A DNA stretch of 7,753 nucleotides from Elusimicrobia bacterium UBA6262 (lineage in GTDB: Bacteria > CAYTYR01 > UBA6262), in contig DJVG01000055.1 of the NCBI GenBank assembly GCA_002441095.1, positions 373 through 8,125 of the forward strand, read 5' to 3'. Position numbers and translations under genes: made by a program. Below the pieces are notes generated by a model. That model saw only the letters and a program-made list of their open reading frames with translations. It had not been told where the DNA came from and did no database searches. Position 1 is the first letter of the stretch. Each line of letters opens with the position of its first letter. Shown piece after piece: positions 1 to 6,057 of the stretch.

Positions 1-1527
1 AAAGAGCGCTATGAAGTACATCATGGCGTAAAAATTAAGGACGAAGCCATTGTGGCTGCGGCTACGTTGTCCTCCCGGTATATCACTGACCGTTTCCTGC
101 CGGATAAAGCTATTGACCTGATCGATGAAGCTGCCTCTCGCCTGCATATTGAGATAGACAGCATGCCGACTGAAATTGATGAAGTAGAAAGAAAGATCAG
201 GCAATTGGAGATTGAGAAGCAAGCACTGAAGAAAGAAAGTGATGAGGGCAGCAAAAAACGCCAGGCAACTCTGGAAAAAGAGTTAGCTGACCTGAAAAAT
301 AAATCTGCAGTATTAAAGATCCATTGGCAGAAAGAAAAAGAGCTGATCAATAAGATCAGACAGGCTAAAGAGATGATTGAAAATATGAAATTAGAAGAAA
401 AGAAAGCTGAGCGCAGCGGTGATCTGGGTAAAGCTGCGGAGATCAAATACGGGACTTTGCCGGGCGTGCAGAAGCAACTGGATGAAGATAATGCCAAGCT
501 GGTGGAACTGCAAAAGAACCAGAAAATGCTCAAAGAAGAAGTCGATATGGAAGATATTGCCGAAGTAGTAAGTAAATGGACCGGAGTGCCGGTTTCCAGG
601 ATGTTGGAAAGCGAACTGCAAAAGCTGGTCCACATGGAAGATAAGATCAAAGAACGGGTCGTTGGCCAGGATGAAGCTATTGCTGCTATCGCCAATGCAG
701 TCCGGCGCGGCCGGGCTGGTTTGCAGGATACCAATCGTCCCTTAGGTTCATTTATATTCTTGGGTCCGACCGGGGTAGGTAAGACAGAATTAGCCAAAGC
801 CCTGGCTGAATTCCTTTTCAATGATGAAAAAGCCATGATCCGCACTGATATGAGCGAGTACATGGAAAAGCACAGTGTCGCCAGGTTGATCGGGGCTCCT
901 CCGGGATATGTCGGCTATGAAGAAGGCGGACAACTGACGGAAACAGTGCGCCGCCGGCCGTATGCCGTATTATTATTTGATGAAATCGAAAAAGCCCATC
1001 CGGATGTATTTAATATCTTCCTGCAAATCCTGGAAGACGGGCGTTTGACTGACGGGCAGGGACGGACTGTGGATTTCAAGAATACCGTCATTATCATGAC
1101 CTCCAATGTCGGTAGCCAGTATATCCAGGAGCTGATGGGAACCAATGAAGAAGAAATGCGCAAGCGGGTGATGGAAACCTTGCGCCAGCAGTTCAAGCCG
1201 GAATTCCTGAACCGGGTAGACGAGGTGGTCATTTTCCATAACTTATCCAAGCAGAATATCAAGAGCATCGTTGATATCCAGCTGAAGAAGCTGGAGCAGA
1301 AACTCCAGGAAAAGAATATCAAGATAACAATTTCTGATAACGCCAAGAACCTGATGATCGAAGAAGGATTTGACATGGTCTATGGAGCCCGGCCGCTAAA
1401 GCGCACTATCCAGCGGATGATCCAGGATCCGATTGCCACTAAAATCTTGTCCGGGGAAATAAAAGAAAAAGACCATCTTGATATTGAGGCGAAAGACGGT
1501 ACACTGGTTTTTAATAAAAAGCAGTAA
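1..1527 (+). CDS. clpB: ATP-dependent disaggregase ClpB, 5'-truncated by the window edge
   Basis: ClpB is a cytosolic hexameric AAA+ chaperone that threads aggregated proteins through its pore, working with DnaK/DnaJ/GrpE. The frame is open from base 1, so this is the last 508 residues of a protein usually near 860; the N-terminal domain and most of NBD1 lie upstream of the window. In order: the end of the NBD1 small domain (about 1-55, with FLPDKAIDLIDEA), a full-length charged coiled-coil M domain (about 60-180), the KWTGVPVSRM linker, then NBD2. NBD2 has Walker A GPTGVGKT at 255-262, the pore loop GYVGYEEGG, Walker B LLFDE with D327 and E328, an arginine finger at R405 in FLNRVDE, and sensor-2 GAR at 462-464. 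The complete M domain separates it from ClpC and ClpA. The stop is 18 bases before the next start and I see no terminator between, so it probably leads or belongs to the downstream operon. Confidence 0.97.
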   Translation, partial: KERYEVHHGVKIKDEAIVAAATLSSRYITDRFLPDKAIDLIDEAASRLHIEIDSMPTEIDEVERKIRQLEIEKQALKKESDEGSKKRQATLEKELADLKNKSAVLKIHWQKEKELINKIRQAKEMIENMKLEEKKAERSGDLGKAAEIKYGTLPGVQKQLDEDNAKLVELQKNQKMLKEEVDMEDIAEVVSKWTGVPVSRMLESELQKLVHMEDKIKERVVGQDEAIAAIANAVRRGRAGLQDTNRPLGSFIFLGPTGVGKTELAKALAEFLFNDEKAMIRTDMSEYMEKHSVARLIGAPPGYVGYEEGGQLTETVRRRPYAVLLFDEIEKAHPDVFNIFLQILEDGRLTDGQGRTVDFKNTVIIMTSNVGSQYIQELMGTNEEEMRKRVMETLRQQFKPEFLNRVDEVVIFHNLSKQNIKSIVDIQLKKLEQKLQEKNIKITISDNAKNLMIEEGFDMVYGARPLKRTIQRMIQDPIATKILSGEIKEKDHLDIEAKDGTLVFNKKQ

Positions 1528-1533
1528 ATATTG

Positions 1534-1540
1534 AAGGAGG
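1534..1540 (+). promoter_or_regulatory. Ribosome binding site that fixes the start at 1546
   Basis: AAGGAGG is a near-perfect Shine-Dalgarno sequence five bases before ATG 1546. A TTG at 1531 opens the same frame earlier, but this site would then lie inside the coding region, so ATG 1546 is the supported start. Confidence 0.85.
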
Positions 1541-1545
1541 AAGTT

Positions 1546-2352
1546 ATGTTAAGACCGGAAAGCTTTTTCGAACTGGAAGGACATAAATTAAAAGGTATTT
1601 TTGATAAAGCCGAGTATGTCTGGGACGGGTTAAAAAACCTTAAAGATTACATAAAAAATAATATCCAGCCCAATGTTGCCGCGGTCAGGAACGGGAAGAA
1701 CTTCATTGACCAGGATATTGTTGTTTTTGAGGGTAAAGTGCTCCGGTCTGGTTTTATCATTAATACCGCTAAGGGTACGGTGACTATAGACGGGAAAACA
1801 CTGGAAGGGGCTGCTATCATCCAGGCTGGCGTTAGCTTAATGGATGATGAAATATATATTGGCCCGGGCACTGTGGTGGAATCAGGCGCGATGATCAAGG
1901 GCCCGACGATAATACATGATTATACGGAAATCAGGCAGGGTGCCTATATCCGGGGCAATGTACTCGTTGGCGATAAATGTGTGGTCGGCCATACTACCGA
2001 GATGAAATCAGCAATAATGCTAGGCGGGAGCAAAGCTGGGCATTTTGCCTATATCGGGGATAGTATTCTGGGTAAAGTAAATTTAGGGGCTGGTACCAAA
2101 CTGGCCAACCTGAAGATAATCGAGTCTAAAGTGATACTTAACATTAATAACAAAAAGTATGAAACAGGTTTAAGAAAATTCGGAGCAATCCTGGCTGACG
2201 GCGTGGAAACCGGATGTAATAGCGTCACTACCCCTGGTAGCATACTGGGCAAAAACACCTTGCTCTATCCCAATGGTACAGCCAGGGGATATTACCCGCC
2301 TAATTCAGTGGTCAAGGTAAAACAAACCCAAGAAATAGAAATGAGGAAATAG
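1546..2352 (+). CDS. GlmU-like left-handed beta-helix acetyltransferase without a uridylyltransferase domain
   Basis: This 268-residue protein has a short helical N-terminus (about 1-40) followed by hexapeptide repeats of a left-handed beta-helix (about 90-245, for example IGPGTVVESGAMIKGP). It aligns with the C-terminal half of GlmU, which acetylates glucosamine-1-phosphate using acetyl-CoA. By comparison with E. coli GlmU, R130 matches R333, K154 in EMK matches K351, H166 in GSKAGH matches catalytic H363, Y169 matches Y366, and N188 after NLGAGT matches N386. The lysine corresponding to K392 is not obvious. The N-terminal pyrophosphorylase domain and its glycine-rich nucleotide loop are absent; full GlmU is about 450 residues. 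It ends one base before glmM, whose product is the substrate of this reaction. I infer a stand-alone GlcN-1-P acetyltransferase. Related proteins are often labelled nucleotidyltransferase or sugar-phosphate thymidylyltransferase C-terminal-like, so the acceptor could be another amino sugar. Confidence 0.88.
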   Translation: MLRPESFFELEGHKLKGIFDKAEYVWDGLKNLKDYIKNNIQPNVAAVRNGKNFIDQDIVVFEGKVLRSGFIINTAKGTVTIDGKTLEGAAIIQAGVSLMDDEIYIGPGTVVESGAMIKGPTIIHDYTEIRQGAYIRGNVLVGDKCVVGHTTEMKSAIMLGGSKAGHFAYIGDSILGKVNLGAGTKLANLKIIESKVILNINNKKYETGLRKFGAILADGVETGCNSVTTPGSILGKNTLLYPNGTARGYYPPNSVVKVKQTQEIEMRK

Positions 2353-2353
2353 C

Positions 2354-3706
2354 ATGGGGAAATTATTTGGCACCGATGGTGTAAGAGGAGTAGCTAATAC
2401 CTATCCAATGACGGCGCAAATGGCTATGAAGCTCGGCCAGGCGGTTGCATACATACTTAAAAAACCGGGACATCAGCCAAGGATAGTTATCGGCAAAGAT
2501 ACCCGGCTTTCCGGTTATATGCTGGAAAATGCATTGGTTGCCGGTATTACGTCCATGGGGGCAGAGGTCATACTTATAGGCCCTATATCCACTCCTGGAA
2601 TCGCGTTTATCACTACAAATTTGGATGCTGATGCCGGCATAGTGATCTCGGCTTCACATAATCCGTTCGAAGATAACGGGATAAAAATATTTTCCAAAGA
2701 GGGATTTAAGCTAAGTGATGAACAAGAACAGCAGATCGAGGACCTGGTCCTGTCTGATAAGGTTTCCGGACTGCTTTCTCCAGCCGATCAAGTAGGGCAA
2801 GCCTACAGAGAGGACGATGCCCGCGGAAGGTATATAGTATTTTTGAAACATACTTTCCCCAAGGGATTAAGCCTGGAAGGAATGAAGATCGTGATGGATT
2901 GCGCTAATGGCGCTACGTACAAGGTAGCTCCCACTTTGTTTAAAGAGATGAGAGCTGAAGTACTAATCTTGAACGCAAATCCTGACGGGAAAAATATAAA
3001 CCTGAACTGCGGGGCACTGCATCCTGAAACCATGGCCAAAACAGTTGTCGAAAATAAAGCTGATATCGGATTGGCGTTTGACGGGGATGGCGACAGATTA
3101 ATCGTGGTGGATGAAAAAGGCGATATCGTATCCGGCGATAAGATACTGGCAATATGTGCCCAATACCTGAAAGAACAAGGTAAACTATTGAATAATTGCC
3201 TGGTCACCACCATAATGAGTAATTTAGGCCTTTCCCTGGCACTGAAAAAAATGAGTATAGAACATGTAAAAGCAAAAGTCGGAGACCGGTATGTGCTGGA
3301 GGAAATGCTGAAACGAGGAGCTGTTATTGGCGGCGAGGAATCAGGTCATATAATCTTCCTTGAGCATCATAGTACCGGTGACGGAGTTGTAGCCGCTTTG
3401 CAACTTTTAGCCATCATGAAGATCAAAGATAAATCCATATCAGAATTGGCTCAAGTTATGCAAACTTTCCCCCAAGTGACCATCAACGTCACAGTAAAAT
3501 CAAAACCGCCGCTGGAGGACTTACCGGAGATCCAAAAATTGATCAAGGAAGCTGAAAGCCAACTGAAAGATAACGGCCGGATCCTGGTACGGTATTCCGG
3601 CACTCAGTCAATGTGCCGGGTGATGGTGGAAGCTTCGACCCAGAAAGAAGCTGAAGAACTGGCCAAAAAAATATCCGATGCTATCAAACAGAAGATAGGC
3701 GGATAA
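2354..3706 (+). CDS. glmM: Phosphoglucosamine mutase GlmM
   Basis: GlmM converts glucosamine-6-phosphate to glucosamine-1-phosphate in the cytosol, on the way to UDP-GlcNAc, peptidoglycan and any lipopolysaccharide. The 450-residue length is normal. It begins with the family signature MGKLFGTDGVRG. The phosphoserine loop ISASHNP places the catalytic serine at S101, the magnesium loop DGDGDR is at 243-248, the sugar-binding GEESGH at 327-332, and the C-terminal phosphate-binding RYSGTQ at 413-418. The last of these is a variant of the commoner RPSGTE, which I also know from other GlmM proteins. Together these distinguish GlmM from general phosphomannomutases. ATG 2354 follows the previous stop by one base, with GAGG at 2343-2346 inside the upstream gene as its ribosome site, suggesting translational coupling. 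Two stop codons in tandem end the gene. It sits between the putative acetyltransferase and the nucleotidyltransferase gene. Confidence 0.97.
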   Translation: MGKLFGTDGVRGVANTYPMTAQMAMKLGQAVAYILKKPGHQPRIVIGKDTRLSGYMLENALVAGITSMGAEVILIGPISTPGIAFITTNLDADAGIVISASHNPFEDNGIKIFSKEGFKLSDEQEQQIEDLVLSDKVSGLLSPADQVGQAYREDDARGRYIVFLKHTFPKGLSLEGMKIVMDCANGATYKVAPTLFKEMRAEVLILNANPDGKNINLNCGALHPETMAKTVVENKADIGLAFDGDGDRLIVVDEKGDIVSGDKILAICAQYLKEQGKLLNNCLVTTIMSNLGLSLALKKMSIEHVKAKVGDRYVLEEMLKRGAVIGGEESGHIIFLEHHSTGDGVVAALQLLAIMKIKDKSISELAQVMQTFPQVTINVTVKSKPPLEDLPEIQKLIKEAESQLKDNGRILVRYSGTQSMCRVMVEASTQKEAEELAKKISDAIKQKIGG

Positions 3707-3712
3707 TAATTA

Positions 3713-4612
3713 ATGAATAGTATCAGTAAGATATTAAGTGAAAATGGGCCGTTAACCGGCCGGCAGCTGCAGCATAAGAGCCAGCTGGACGTGCTCTCGT
3801 TATGGCGCTCCTGTGTTAAGTCAGAAGAGCTCATATCCAGAATTTCCGGGAAAAGGTATTTAAGGCTTGATAAGAATGTTGACGGTTATGCCCGGCTATC
3901 TCCGTCAATAATGAGGGAATTCCTGACCTATACGATCATTGGATTAAAAAAGGATGCAGCACAAATAGATCGGATGTCTTTAACCCTGGGTAAAAAAATT
4001 GAACGGATCAGCAAGGAAAAATATTCCCTGGCCAAGAATACTATCCGCCGGCTGGTGGAAGACCGTCCGGACGCGCAGAAATTACTTGAAAATGCTTGTT
4101 TTATCATTGCCGGTGACATTGTCTATAATATGGCTCATGAAGATCCCCGGCCGGAATCTTCGACTGAGGAAATGATTAAAGGATCGGACCTGGATATTGT
4201 CATTGTTACCGATAATTTATCTGCAGATGTCGTTAAAGAATTAGACAAAGCCATATACCAGCAAAAATATTACCTGATGAAAACTCCTCCCTATAATGAG
4301 GAGATCGATTATGTCATTAAAGACATGGCTAAAGTGGAGGATCAGCTACATTTCGACAGCTTTGAACATAAAGTGGCAGCCAAGCTGCTGCATGAGGGCA
4401 AGTTCCTGTATGGCAGTATGAATATTTTTGAAGCAATAAAGAAGATGTTGGCAGAAGAAGCCATACCCGATAAACTGGCCAGCCTGGAAATTGAGGCGGT
4501 TAAAGACCGGGAACAGGCAATAATCTCCCTGTCAAATAGTGCCGGGGGGATCCTGGAAGAAGGGGATAGTAAGCTATTTTATACCAGGGAAGAAATAGAA
4601 GAGATATTTTAG
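3713..4612 (+). CDS. Winged-helix plus Pol-beta-type nucleotidyltransferase protein, function unknown
   Basis: This 299-residue protein has no function I recognise. Residues 1-55 look like a winged-helix DNA-binding domain (SISKILSENGPLTGRQL, then a wing-like RISGKRYLRL). Residues 60-125 are mostly helical and charged. Residues 128-205 carry the Pol-beta superfamily nucleotidyltransferase signature: a strand and glycine in FIIAGD (G134), GSDLDIVIV with D159 and D161, and a third acidic strand EIDYVI with D199. These are the three metal-binding carboxylates, so catalysis is plausible. About 22 residues separate the first glycine from GSDLD, longer than in minimal MNT toxins. The C-terminal 90 residues are helical and acidic. 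The start ATG 3713 has only a weak ribosome site (AGGCGGA, 3697-3703), six bases after glmM stops, so coupling is likely. No HepT-like partner is adjacent. A regulator that nucleotidylates a protein or small molecule is a reasonable inference but untested. Confidence 0.85.
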   Translation: MNSISKILSENGPLTGRQLQHKSQLDVLSLWRSCVKSEELISRISGKRYLRLDKNVDGYARLSPSIMREFLTYTIIGLKKDAAQIDRMSLTLGKKIERISKEKYSLAKNTIRRLVEDRPDAQKLLENACFIIAGDIVYNMAHEDPRPESSTEEMIKGSDLDIVIVTDNLSADVVKELDKAIYQQKYYLMKTPPYNEEIDYVIKDMAKVEDQLHFDSFEHKVAAKLLHEGKFLYGSMNIFEAIKKMLAEEAIPDKLASLEIEAVKDREQAIISLSNSAGGILEEGDSKLFYTREEIEEIF

Positions 4613-4615
4613 TGT

Positions 4616-5437
4616 CTATATATCCATTTTGTATTTGATTTTTGCTTGTTCTACTTGCTTAAAGTGTTCCAGGTTTTTCAGCTTCGCTGCAGCGCCGTAG
4701 TCAAGGATTATGGTGACTTTCCCGGGATGCAGTTGCAAGGCTGAGGCACTGATCTGGGACGTGATCGGGCCCTCAATAGCTTTGGCTATTATTTCTGCTT
4801 TCTTTTCCCCGTTAGCGATCATCAAGGCATGCCTGGATTCCAGTATCGTTCCAATCCCCATTGTAACGGCAAAATGCGGCATCTGCTCTCTGGAAATGCC
4901 AGTTTTTTTATAAAAAGCCTCATAATTATCATCCATGGTTTGTTGGGTCAACGGCTCAACCCTTGTCCTGGAAGCCAGCGATGAACCAGGCTCATTAAAC
5001 GCCCAATGGCCATCCCCGCCTATACCTAATAACTGCAAGTCAATACCACCGGCCTTTTTGATCTCTTTTTCATACCAGGTACAGAATTTTTCCGGATCCT
5101 TAGCTAGTCCATCAGGTACATGAGTACTTCCTTTTTTCAGATTTATATGTTTAAAGAACTCCTCATACATAAACCTGGCGTAGCTCTGGTCTTTTTCGTA
5201 TGGTTTTGCCAGATCCAGCCCGATACCTAAATACTCATCAAGGTTAAAAGTCTTAACTTTGGAAAAATCGAGTCCTTCATCTTTATGCATCCTGATCAGC
5301 TCTTTATAAGTGCCTATTGGAGTGCCGCCGGTGGCCAGTCCTAATACGCAATCAGGTTTTGATTTAATCAGTTTGGCTATTATTACCGCTGCTGCTGCAC
5401 TCATCTCTTGATAGTTTACCCTGACTAACACATCCAT
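4616..5437 (-). CDS. nagB: Glucosamine-6-phosphate deaminase NagB
   Basis: NagB reversibly converts glucosamine-6-phosphate to fructose-6-phosphate and ammonia in the cytosol. The 273-residue length fits the family. Visible motifs are the phosphate loop LATGGTPIGTY (34-44), NLDEYLG with the general base D67 (E. coli D72), and GIGGDGHWAFNEP with D142, H144 and E149 (E. coli D141, H143, E148). Near the C-terminus are SRHALMIANG and the SALQLHP segment. W145 replaces the isoleucine usual in GHIAFNEP. The start codon at 5437 has AAAGGAGA (5444-5451) at good spacing. It is a single-gene unit with its own promoter and candidate operator, converging on the nucleotidyltransferase gene with three bases between stops. 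With glmM nearby, it could supply glucosamine-6-phosphate or recycle it; whether the cell also has GlmS cannot be seen here. Confidence 0.97.
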   Translation of the reverse strand: MDVLVRVNYQEMSAAAAVIIAKLIKSKPDCVLGLATGGTPIGTYKELIRMHKDEGLDFSKVKTFNLDEYLGIGLDLAKPYEKDQSYARFMYEEFFKHINLKKGSTHVPDGLAKDPEKFCTWYEKEIKKAGGIDLQLLGIGGDGHWAFNEPGSSLASRTRVEPLTQQTMDDNYEAFYKKTGISREQMPHFAVTMGIGTILESRHALMIANGEKKAEIIAKAIEGPITSQISASALQLHPGKVTIILDYGAAAKLKNLEHFKQVEQAKIKYKMDI

Positions 5438-5480
5438 CGGTAATCTCCTTTAATAATAAAATATATGGCTGAAATAACAT

Positions 5481-5497
5481 TGCCTAAATTTTAGGCA
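5481..5497. promoter_or_regulatory. Perfect 17-bp palindrome, candidate nagB operator
   Basis: TGCCTAAATTTTAGGCA has two perfect 8-base arms around one central base. It starts at the last base of the nagB -10 element and covers the predicted transcription start near 5490, the classic position for a repressor site. It could alternatively form a hairpin at the very 5' end of the mRNA. The regulator is not identifiable; the sequence does not match any NagC or NagR site I can recall. Confidence 0.6.
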
Positions 5498-5525
5498 TTA
5501 TAGCATATAGCAATAAAAATAAAAA
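5497..5525 (-). promoter_or_regulatory. nagB promoter with extended -10
   Basis: Read on the minus strand, TGCTATAAT (5505 to 5497) is a consensus -10 with the TGn extension. A -35 match at 5520-5525 (TTTTTA) is poor, as is typical for extended -10 promoters. A second TGCTATA lies directly upstream (5512 to 5506), making a tandem. The implied start near 5490 gives a leader of about 53 bases before the nagB ATG. Confidence 0.65.
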
Positions 5526-5559
5526 GCATTTTTTATCTGCTAAAGCACACTATTAATTA

Positions 5560-5588
5560 TTGACTAAGCTATAAAAATATGTTATATT
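5560..5588 (+). promoter_or_regulatory. Sigma70-type promoter for the tRNA-Leu unit
   Basis: TTGACT (5560-5565) and TATATT (5583-5588) are separated by exactly 17 bases, each one mismatch from consensus. Transcription would start near 5595, some 170 bases before the mature tRNA-Leu. It is divergent from nagB. No better promoter lies closer to the tRNA. Confidence 0.7.
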
Positions 5589-5598
5589 TATATAGGCT

Positions 5599-5640
5599 GG
5601 AACCGGACTTTTTTCTTTGTAGAAGCCCGGTTTTATCTTT
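5599..5640 (+). terminator. Terminator-like hairpin at the start of the tRNA leader
   Basis: AACCGG (5601-5606) pairs with CCGGTT (5627-5632). After one mismatch the stem continues with CTTTT (5608-5612) against AGAAG (5621-5625), around an 8-base loop. A T-rich tail runs from 5631 to 5640. Only a few bases after the predicted start, it could act as an attenuator or as a 5' stabilising hairpin. The stem is only moderately strong. Confidence 0.45.
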
Positions 5641-5648
5641 GATTAATC

Positions 5649-5671
5649 GCCGGAGTGGCGGAATGGCATAC
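5649..5671 (+). repeat. Exact 23-nt copy of the 5' end of tRNA-Leu
   Basis: These 23 bases are identical to 5768-5790, the acceptor 5' strand (GCCGGAG) and D-arm of the intact tRNA-Leu 119 bases downstream. No T-arm or 3' acceptor strand follows, so this is not a second functional tRNA. AGTGGC inside the copy (5654-5659) can pair with GCCACT at 5674-5679. CCTGCC (5671-5676) can instead pair with GGCGGG (5688-5693) through one G-T wobble, so two local folds compete. The copy may be a remnant of a tandem duplication or insertion. Confidence 0.9.
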
Positions 5672-5699
5672 CTGCCACTAGGACGTAGGCGGGCGCAGC

Positions 5700-5725
5700 G
5701 CGTTGGTGGTTTTTGAGACCAACGC
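5700..5725 (+). repeat. Hairpin carrying the tRNA-Leu anticodon arm in inverted orientation
   Basis: GCGTTGGT (5700-5707) and ACCAACGC (5718-5725) form a perfect 8-bp stem with a 10-base loop. Bases 5707-5725 are the exact 19-nt reverse complement of 5791-5809, which includes the anticodon loop of tRNA-Leu. The hairpin is thus an anticodon arm whose loop has been flipped, with two extra G residues. A T-rich tract follows at 5739-5751. In RNA it could fold locally or pair with the tRNA precursor. Confidence 0.85.
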
Positions 5726-5767
5726 ATAGCAAAAAGAGTTTTTTATTCTTTGAATATTTCAGATAAA

Positions 5768-5850
5768 GCCGGAGTGGCGGAATGGCATACGCGTTGGTCT
5801 CAAAAACCAATGGTCGTAGGACCTTGTGGGTTCAAGTCCCACCTCCGGCA
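5768..5850 (+). tRNA. tRNA-Leu(CAA)
   Basis: An 83-base class II tRNA reading UUG codons. The acceptor stem GCCGGAG (5768-5774) pairs with CTCCGGC (5843-5849), and the discriminator is A5850, as expected for leucine. The anticodon stem TTGGT/ACCAA encloses the loop CTCAAAA with anticodon CAA at 5801-5803. The long variable arm has GGTC (5812-5815) paired with GACC (5820-5823). The T-stem GTGGG/CCCAC encloses TTCAAGT. The CCA end is not encoded and must be added after transcription. Confidence 0.96.
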
Positions 5851-5964
5851 AAAAAGCCTCCAAACCTCGCTCAAAGGGGCTCCCGCCCCTATTGCGTTCG
5901 GCCGGCGATTTTACTCCGTAAAATCTGAAGCATCGGCCTCACTGTTACCCCTTGGAGGCTTTTT
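5851..5964. terminator. 114-bp palindromic multi-hairpin element abutting tRNA-Leu, likely terminator
   Basis: Perfect 13-base inverted arms AAAAAGCCTCCAA (5851-5863) and TTGGAGGCTTTTT (5952-5964) bound an 88-base interior. Inside are AGGGGC/GCCCCT with a TCCC loop (5875-5890), GATTTTAC/GTAAAATC with a TCC loop (5907-5925), and GGCCG (5900-5904) paired with CGGCC (5934-5938) around the latter. The arms end in T5 on either strand, so the element could terminate transcription in both directions. The long branched interior is much larger than a usual intrinsic terminator and resembles a REP- or MITE-like repeat. The first base follows the tRNA discriminator directly. Confidence 0.7.
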
Positions 5965-5998
5965 GGAAAAACTGAAAAAGTAATTCGAAGATTATAAC

Positions 5999-6028
5999 TT
6001 GACAGGGTCTGCAAAAGTGTGTTAAAAA
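5999..6028 (+). promoter_or_regulatory. Candidate promoter for the LysM-NlpC/P60 unit
   Basis: TTGACA (5999-6004) is a consensus -35. With an 18-base spacer, TAAAAA (6023-6028) serves as a weak -10 preceded by TGT, an extended -10 feature. The start near 6035 would leave a leader of about 20 bases before ATG 6058. The -10 is only 4 of 6. Confidence 0.45.
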
Positions 6029-6057
6029 GAAAGAGAATGTTTAGAAAATGGTGGGAT

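Noticed and set aside
21..863. Long minus-strand open frame opposite clpB
   Set aside because: It is serine- and leucine-rich, as expected for the antisense of a charged coiled-coil gene, and the plus-strand ClpB motifs are unambiguous.
1531..1545. TTG start for the beta-helix protein
   Set aside because: The strong AAGGAGG would lie inside the coding sequence; ATG 1546 is correctly spaced from it.
3713..4612. MNT/HepT-type toxin-antitoxin pair
   Set aside because: The nucleotidyltransferase is fused to a winged-helix domain, is much longer than MNT, and no HepT-like gene adjoins it.
5595..5767. T-box riboswitch
   Set aside because: The leader contains tRNA-like sequence, but I see no T-box consensus, specifier stem or downstream synthetase gene.
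5649..5964. Integrated mobile element at tRNA-Leu
   Set aside because: There is no integrase or transposase, and the repeat is of the tRNA 5' end, not the 3' end normally used as an attachment site.
5750..5983. Open frame of 77 codons on the plus strand
   Set aside because: It reads straight through tRNA-Leu and the palindromic element; the translated sequence is that of the tRNA, and there is no ribosome site.
6019..6057. GTG 6019 or ATG 6037 as start of the NlpC/P60 protein
   Set aside because: Both lack a clear ribosome site and fall at or before the predicted transcription start; ATG 6058 gives a cleaner signal peptide. Only experiment can settle it.
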